Shown here piece by piece: positions 7,853-12,324 of a DNA stretch of 12,324 bases. This DNA comes from an uncultured Eubacteriales bacterium (GTDB taxonomy: Bacteria; Bacillota; Clostridia; Christensenellales; UBA1242). Numbering within the stretch: position 1 is the first letter of the stretch; each line of letters starts with the position of its first letter. The translations under genes were made by a program, and so were the position numbers. The stretch spans positions 1 to 12,324 of the forward strand of contig CARXKP010000012.1 in NCBI GenBank assembly GCA_949096025.1, written 5' to 3'. A model generated the notes under the pieces. The model had not been told where the DNA came from and searched no databases. It saw nothing but the letters and a program-made list of their open reading frames with translations.

Positions 7853-8750
7853 ACATATTATATTTTTGCAAAAATTGATTTACAGTACTTAAATAAAGTT
7901 GTCTGTCTGTTTTATATGAACCACAATGCCCAGCATCTTTTACAATAAGTAAATTCCTTCGTGGATCAGGGACTTGTGAAGATAAATTATACACCATCTC
8001 AACCGGAACTACTTCATCTTTATCACCGTGAATAAATAGTACTGGCAATTTATTATTTTTAAGACTAGAAAAAGGATCTATCTTCTTTAAATCAATTTCT
8101 CTTGATTTTTTTACATAGTTATAAAAGATTTTATACATTAAACCTGGTAGAATTTTTTGTTTAGAAAATAAATATTTTAATTCTTTATCAGCATTGTCAT
8201 AGCCACAATCTGAAATTGCTAATACTACATTATTATCAATCTCTTTACCGATTGTTAAACAAACTGTACTAGCTCCCATTGATATTCCAAACAAAACAAT
8301 CTTGTACCTAGGTTTTTTATCCACCATTAATTTAATCCAAGCGACCAAATCATTGCTTTCGTTTTTACCAAGAGTTATTTCTCGTCCTTCACTTTTTCCG
8401 TGAGCACGCATATCTATTGAAAGAATATCATAACCTCTCGATAAAAAAATATTAGCATAATCTATCATATCATATGCACTATTAGTTAAACCGTGTACAA
8501 GAATTACTAAGCGTTCACTATTATTATCTTTATAATATCCATTAAGTTTTAAATTATCAAAACTTTCCAATGTCAACTTTTCAAAATTTTTATAAAAATC
8601 TTCTCTTTCTTCTACTTTTATTTCTTTATCAAGTTTTTTAAATTTTACAAAAAATTTTCGATAATAACTATTCCCTATTAGTAGATATAAAGAAAGCATA
8701 ATTAGCATTAATATAAGTATTGCAAATAAAATTAAAAATATTATTCTCAT
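7851..8750 (-). CDS. Membrane-anchored alpha/beta hydrolase
   Basis: This 299-residue serine hydrolase has one N-terminal hydrophobic segment (about residues 2-27), so the catalytic domain is probably tethered outside the membrane. In numbering from the ATG used here: oxyanion-hole motif LVHG (H86, G87), DMRAHGKSEGR, nucleophile elbow GISMG (S157), acid in IHGDKDEVVP (D245) and histidine in AGHCGSY (H275). The layout resembles the YqkD-like/BAAT-type hydrolases common in Bacillota. The substrate is unknown; an ester or peptide is possible. The ATG at 8748-8750 is chosen because GAG of AAAAGAG lies 5 nt upstream; a GTG at 8756 would add two residues but lacks a spaced SD. The gene starts 10 nt after the preceding stop, so it is the second gene of an operon ending at the shared terminator. 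Confidence 0.85.
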   Translation of the reverse strand: MRIIFLILFAILILMLIMLSLYLLIGNSYYRKFFVKFKKLDKEIKVEEREDFYKNFEKLTLESFDNLKLNGYYKDNNSERLVILVHGLTNSAYDMIDYANIFLSRGYDILSIDMRAHGKSEGREITLGKNESNDLVAWIKLMVDKKPRYKIVLFGISMGASTVCLTIGKEIDNNVVLAISDCGYDNADKELKYLFSKQKILPGLMYKIFYNYVKKSREIDLKKIDPFSSLKNNKLPVLFIHGDKDEVVPVEMVYNLSSQVPDPRRNLLIVKDAGHCGSYKTDRQLYLSTVNQFLQKYNM

Positions 8751-8760
8751 ATTCACTCTT

Positions 8761-9720
8761 TTAAACCACTATGGCTTTTACACTTTCACCACTATCAGCA
8801 TCTTGATAAGAGAGCCAATATCCAAAGCCTTGAGGTTTAGATTCTTCAAGTGGAAACCAAATAGGAAAACCAGATAATTCTCTTGGTGGATTTTTTGAAA
8901 AAACTCCTGGAACACCATAACAAATATATTTAAGATTTTCTTGTTCATATATTAAACCTAGTACAAAATAATTATCACTATCATCTAAATTTACCTTGAC
9001 CCACTTTGTATTTGGTAATAATTTTTCGAGATAATCCTCTGTAGGATATTTACTGAACAATTTATCTATCTGAGGTTTTAGTTCATCATAAAATTTAAAT
9101 TCACTAGATGTTTCCTCATTATTTTCATCAGAATTCGATAAAACTTCATTAATCATTCCCAGTTCTTGACTTTTACAATTTTCTAAATAATATTTTTTAT
9201 AAATGCAGTTTTCACAATCATTACATTCTTCTTTACTTTCACCTTCCTCTTCAAGATATTCATCAATTTCATTTTCGATTTCTTCTTTTAGGCTTTTATC
9301 ATAATCTACATCATATTTATCAAGTGTCCTCTCTACCTCACTTGCAGAGTTAGTACTTTTTAACTCTGCAGCTATTTTAGTAAATATGTCGTCTTTATTG
9401 ATACAACCTTCACCTTTTCCAAATAAAATTGGATTAGGTTCACCATTCACAAAATTTATTACAGCACAAGAAAATTCATCTGAAATTTCATTTGCTTGGC
9501 AAGCAAAAGTATAAAGCATTTGTGAACACTTTATTAAACCAGCCTTTACTACATTACCATCCTGAAAAATTCCTAAACTTATAATACCTTTTGGTTCTGC
9601 CCCAAAATTATATAATCTTAACTTTCCCTTCGCCATTTGTCCATCATATTCTAAAGATAACACCGCTTTTTGTGAAGAGTTATCTACTCCAGAAAGGACA
9701 ATATTTTTTCTACTAAACAT
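8761..9720 (-). CDS. Uncharacterised two-domain protein with a four-cysteine cluster
   Basis: The 319-residue product has no signal peptide or membrane segment and is probably cytoplasmic. Residues 1-105 look beta-rich (VLSLEYDGQMAKGKLRLYN). Residues about 125-205 form a very acidic linker holding ECNDCENC...ENC, with cysteines 166, 169, 172 and 182 (C-x2-C-x2-C-x9-C). Residues 208-314 form a second compact domain (YDELKPQIDKLFSKYP, KYICYGVPGVFS, GYWLSYQDADSGE). I recall similar C-terminal domains in uncharacterised clostridial proteins but cannot name a family or function. The cysteines could bind a metal or Fe-S cluster, or be redox active. ATG at 9718-9720 is preferred: the SD AGAGGTGAT ends 3-4 nt before it, and an upstream GTG (9729) is itself part of that SD. 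The gene precedes the hydrolase by 10 nt, and a 14-bp dyad overlies its promoter and SD. Confidence 0.7.
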   Translation of the reverse strand: MFSRKNIVLSGVDNSSQKAVLSLEYDGQMAKGKLRLYNFGAEPKGIISLGIFQDGNVVKAGLIKCSQMLYTFACQANEISDEFSCAVINFVNGEPNPILFGKGEGCINKDDIFTKIAAELKSTNSASEVERTLDKYDVDYDKSLKEEIENEIDEYLEEEGESKEECNDCENCIYKKYYLENCKSQELGMINEVLSNSDENNEETSSEFKFYDELKPQIDKLFSKYPTEDYLEKLLPNTKWVKVNLDDSDNYFVLGLIYEQENLKYICYGVPGVFSKNPPRELSGFPIWFPLEESKPQGFGYWLSYQDADSGESVKAIVV

Positions 9721-9721
9721 A

Positions 9722-9760
9722 AAAATCACCTCTTTATATATTATACAAAGAGATGATTTT
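9722..9760 (-). promoter_or_regulatory. 14-bp dyad covering the -10 box and SD of the cysteine-cluster operon
   Basis: The arms 9722-9735 and 9747-9760 are complementary at 13 of 14 positions around an 11-nt centre. The one exception (9729 with 9753) would be a G-U wobble in the minus-strand RNA. The centre contains a perfect TATAAT on the minus strand (9740-9745), and the gene-proximal arm contains the SD AGAGGTGAT. It may be a DNA operator over the -10, or an RNA hairpin hiding the SD if transcription starts upstream. No good -35 is present at the expected distance. Confidence 0.55.
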
Positions 9761-9807
9761 AAATGACTTTATTATCCTGTCGATAAAAGACTTAAAACTA
9801 CTAAATT

Positions 9808-9836
9808 TGTCAAAAGTTAATATATAAATTTTGACA
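9808..9836 (-). other. Hairpin just after the transketolase stop codon
   Basis: TGTCAAAA (9808-9815) and TTTTGACA (9829-9836) form a perfect 8-bp stem with a 13-nt loop, starting 1 nt after the tkt stop codon (9838-9840). The stem is A/T-rich and has no clear U-run after it on the minus strand. It may be a weak terminator or a 3'-end protecting structure. Confidence 0.35.
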
Positions 9837-9837
9837 T

Positions 9838-11799
9838 TTATCTAGGCATCCTTTTAGTTATTCTTCTAACAATATCTTTAACATTAAACCCTGCACTTTC
9901 ATATACTTCCTTTCCGTTTCCACTTTTTTGATAATCTTCAACTGATATAAATAATCCGTTATCACCTAGATATTTATACCAAGTAGAATCATTAGATGCC
10001 TCTATGGCAACTCTTAAAGTTGCACTTTTTTGCAGTACTTTATTTTTATAAGCAAGAGTTTGTTTTTCAAAAATATTTAAACTTGGCATAGACACAACGC
10101 TAACATCATATTTTTTTTCTAACTCATTTGCAACCGCGACAGCCAAAGACACTTCACTGCCACTTGCATAAATAATAATATCAGCATCTTTTTTTGCTGG
10201 TTTTAAAATATATCCTCCAAACTCAGCATCTTTATATTTCGAATCTACCACATCCATAGGCTGTTTGGAAAGAATAAAAGCAACTGGACCTCCTTCACGC
10301 AGGTAATACTTATATCCTGCCAATAATTCATTACCATCACAAGGTCTAATAGTAGTAAGACCAATAATTGACCTTAAAGTGCCAAGTTCTTCTATCGGCT
10401 GATATGTTGCTCCTTCCTCTCCTACATAGATACTGTCGTGCGTAAAGAAAAAGATTGAATTACATTTCATAAGTGCTGCCATTCTAATAGAAGGAAGCAT
10501 ATAATTTGAAAAACTAAGAAAGGTAGTACAGAATGGAATAAAATCCTCATATAAACTTATTCCATTAATTATCGCCCCCATTGCGTGTTCTCGTACTCCA
10601 AAATGGATATTTCTTCCTCGTCTATTACCTGTATAATAATTACCAGCATCGTCTATAGATGTATAACTCTGCAGTGAAACATCAGCAGTGCCACCCATAA
10701 TTTGAAATAATTTTTCACCTAGTTCATTTAAAACAATTTTATTAACTTCTCTACCAGACATCCCTTCCCATTTGTAGGAATTTCTAGCCAGTTTATCAAT
10801 ATCGATTTTCTTTTTATCAAAGAAATTATTTAATTGTCTATATAATTCAGGATTAGAATTAGCATAAACTGCTAAATTTTGATTCCATTTTTCGTGTTCC
10901 AGTTTTCCCATTCTCGAACTTGCCATACACCAATCACGCACATCGTTAGGAACATAAAAATTTTCACAAACTCCCATTTTTTTATTAAAAACTTTAATTT
11001 CTTCACCACTTAATGCAACACTATGAATAGAAGATGTTCCTTCCTTTGATGTTCCTATACCACTTGTAGTCTTGAAAATTATTATTGTGGGATTTTGAGA
11101 TGACTTTGCTTTTTGAATGGCTTTAGAACAAGCAAAAAAATCATTTCCTTTATAGCATTTGACAACATTCCATCCCATTGCCTTAAATTTCTTAGAAATA
11201 TTTTCTCTATTAGTTAAAGAAAGGCTTCCATCCATAGTTACATCATTAGAATCATATAATAAGATGAGTTTATTTAAATTGAGATTACCTGCCAATGAAC
11301 AAGCTTCTTGCGCAACACCTTCCATCAAACATCCATCACTAGCCAAACAATATGTATAGTGATTTATTATTGGGAAACCAACACTGTTAAATCTTTCTGC
11401 CATTATTGATTGTGCTAGAGCCATTCCAACAGCATTCGCTACCCCTTGTCCTGCAAGACCAGTTGAAATTTCAACTCCATCTGTCGTTTTATACTCTGGG
11501 TTTCCAGGAGTTTTAGAACCTAACTTTTGCAAGTTCTTTAAATCCTGCAGTGAAACATCAAACCCAAATAAAGATAATAATGTGTAATAAACAGGACAAG
11601 CGTGACCTGCTGATAAAACAAATCTATCACGATTAAGGTAATCGGTATCAGATATATCAAAATTATAATGATCTTTAAAAAGTGCAAGCATAATTGCACT
11701 AACTCCAAGTGAAGCACCTGTATGTCCGCTCCCAGAACAGGAAATAGCCTGAGCCGTAATTGATTTTACATAATTTAATGTTTTTTCAGCAATTTTCAT
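9838..11799 (-). CDS. tkt: Transketolase-family enzyme with altered substrate pocket
   Basis: Transketolases move two-carbon ketol units between sugar phosphates using thiamine diphosphate. At 653 aa the protein is full length: cofactor domain with SGHTGASLG (H26), LSAGH (H66), SDGCLMEG (D155) and N185; pyrimidine domain with VREHAM (E404) and FTHDSI (H454); then the C-terminal domain. Cofactor residues and the catalytic glutamate are kept. Several positions that contact sugar phosphate differ from the usual family sequence: TPGHPE reads TPGNPE (N100), VGEDGPTHQP reads VGEEGATYQP (E462, Y466), SRQ reads SKQ (K512), and the phosphate-binding serine after GGSAD appears to be Q377. GPLGQG reads GLAGQG. 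It could be a divergent true transketolase or act on another substrate. The start is firm: AGGAG (11806-11810) is 6 nt upstream, inside the preceding gene, which it overlaps by 14 nt. Confidence 0.9.
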   Translation of the reverse strand: MKIAEKTLNYVKSITAQAISCSGSGHTGASLGVSAIMLALFKDHYNFDISDTDYLNRDRFVLSAGHACPVYYTLLSLFGFDVSLQDLKNLQKLGSKTPGNPEYKTTDGVEISTGLAGQGVANAVGMALAQSIMAERFNSVGFPIINHYTYCLASDGCLMEGVAQEACSLAGNLNLNKLILLYDSNDVTMDGSLSLTNRENISKKFKAMGWNVVKCYKGNDFFACSKAIQKAKSSQNPTIIIFKTTSGIGTSKEGTSSIHSVALSGEEIKVFNKKMGVCENFYVPNDVRDWCMASSRMGKLEHEKWNQNLAVYANSNPELYRQLNNFFDKKKIDIDKLARNSYKWEGMSGREVNKIVLNELGEKLFQIMGGTADVSLQSYTSIDDAGNYYTGNRRGRNIHFGVREHAMGAIINGISLYEDFIPFCTTFLSFSNYMLPSIRMAALMKCNSIFFFTHDSIYVGEEGATYQPIEELGTLRSIIGLTTIRPCDGNELLAGYKYYLREGGPVAFILSKQPMDVVDSKYKDAEFGGYILKPAKKDADIIIYASGSEVSLAVAVANELEKKYDVSVVSMPSLNIFEKQTLAYKNKVLQKSATLRVAIEASNDSTWYKYLGDNGLFISVEDYQKSGNGKEVYESAGFNVKDIVRRITKRMPR

Positions 11800-12268
11800 A
11801 TAGTTCTCCTAATTTTTCTGTAATCTTATTAACTGATTGAGTTGTTAAACATTTATCATTTTCTATAATGATACTTACTATTTTTTTTAAATTTTCATCT
11901 CTATTTTTATAGTCAATTTTATTTATCACCTTCTCAACTTTTTCTTCTGGTAATCTCAAATAAAAAATGATTGATTTTGAAAACAACTCTATATGATCCT
12001 TAAATAAGTCATAACTTATGGATATAACAGTATTATTAAACTCACCACAATGTTTTATTACACTTCTCTCGCGTTTCTTAAAATACTCAATTCCGCATTT
12101 TTCTAAAACTTCTTTTGGGTTAGTTAAATCATAGACTATCATTTGATAACAATCCACAACAAACATATCTAACCTGTCGGCTAAACTAATGGCAACTTTA
12201 TTACTAAAAGTATCATTAAGCGAAACAATCAATATATTTATTTTTGTATCGTTTTTATCCATAGGCAT
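11786..12268 (-). CDS. Shikimate-kinase-like protein lacking the P-loop
   Basis: The 160-residue protein follows the order of a shikimate kinase: first strand (INILIVSL), helix and second strand (ADRLDMFVVDCYQMI, 30-44), KCGIEYFKKRERSVI (57-71, matching the family's G-x-E-x-F-R-x-x-E segment), a core strand (TVISISYDLF), and FYLRLPEEKVEKVI (102-115). The Walker A motif GxxGxGKS is replaced by a stretch around SLNDTFSNKV (16-25). The GGG motif of the shikimate site is replaced by SIS. ATP binding and kinase activity are therefore unlikely. It may be a pseudokinase or regulatory partner of the transketolase, whose start it overlaps by 14 nt. No SD precedes either ATG (12268 or 12262), so translation may be coupled to an upstream gene. 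The fold assignment rests on pattern order, not on a search. Confidence 0.65.
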   Translation of the reverse strand: MPMDKNDTKINILIVSLNDTFSNKVAISLADRLDMFVVDCYQMIVYDLTNPKEVLEKCGIEYFKKRERSVIKHCGEFNNTVISISYDLFKDHIELFSKSIIFYLRLPEEKVEKVINKIDYKNRDENLKKIVSIIIENDKCLTTQSVNKITEKLGELYENC

Positions 12269-12324
12269 ATTTTATCATAAATTCAATTAATCTACTAGCG
12301 ATTTTTAAATTTAAAATTAGAATT
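12255..12324 (-). CDS. Possible C-terminal end of an upstream gene
   Basis: One minus-strand frame is open from the right edge to a TAA at 12255-12257, ending ASRLIEFMIKYAYG. The stop would lie just inside the start of the shikimate-kinase-like gene, matching the overlapping style of this operon and explaining that gene's missing SD. With only 22 codons visible, an open frame by chance is quite possible and no family can be named. Confidence 0.25.
   Translation of the reverse strand, partial: ILILNLKIASRLIEFMIKYAYG

Noticed and set aside
9772..9786. Palindrome TTATC-n5-GATAA upstream of the cysteine-cluster operon
   Set aside because: Five-base arms in AT-rich DNA are common by chance and match no operator I can name; the adjacent 14-bp dyad is far stronger.
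1..12324. CRISPR array, insertion sequence, phage genes, tRNA or rRNA
   Set aside because: No regularly spaced repeats, transposase motifs, terminal inverted repeats or cloverleaf sequences were recognised on reading both strands.

Overview
The window is AT-rich DNA with standard-code bacterial genes, strong Shine-Dalgarno (SD) sites, sigma-70-type promoters and intrinsic terminators. A one-polypeptide pyruvate:ferredoxin oxidoreductase points to an anaerobe. Base composition, SD strength and the protein families suggest an anaerobic Bacillota/Clostridia-like organism, possibly an uncultured gut lineage with compact gene spacing. This placement is inference, because no rRNA or tRNA gene is present to anchor it.

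Layout, left to right. (1) Positions 1-192, minus: the start of an SbcD/YhaO-type metallophosphoesterase that runs off the left edge. (2) 270-1685, minus: a membrane-anchored, extracytoplasmic beta-repeat protein of the DUF4097 type, with its own promoter and terminator. (3) 1848-3665, minus: a short alanyl-tRNA synthetase that lacks the usual C-terminal domain. (4) 3734-4468, minus: TruA, a tRNA pseudouridine synthase. (5) 4469-4598: a divergent promoter region carrying a perfect 10-bp inverted repeat. (6) 4599-7826, plus: nifJ. It ends at a bidirectional terminator shared with the convergent gene. (7) 7851-9720, minus: a two-gene operon with an unknown two-domain protein containing a four-cysteine cluster, followed by a membrane-anchored alpha/beta hydrolase. 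A 14-bp dyad covers its -10 box and SD. (8) 9838-12324, minus: the end of an operon with a possible gene end entering from the right, a shikimate-kinase-like protein without a P-loop, and a transketolase-family protein with several altered substrate-pocket residues. The last two genes overlap by 14 nt.

The left half holds translation functions (alaS, truA). nifJ supplies acetyl-CoA and reduced ferredoxin, and the transketolase would connect to pentose phosphates. No CRISPR array, insertion sequence, phage gene, tRNA or rRNA was seen. I found no convincing complete new multi-gene system. The best leads are the transketolase with a rewritten active site, its overlapping pseudokinase-like partner, the dyad over the promoter and SD of the cysteine-cluster operon, and the truncated AlaRS. 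Several start codons were moved from the longest possible ORF to the codon with a properly spaced SD.
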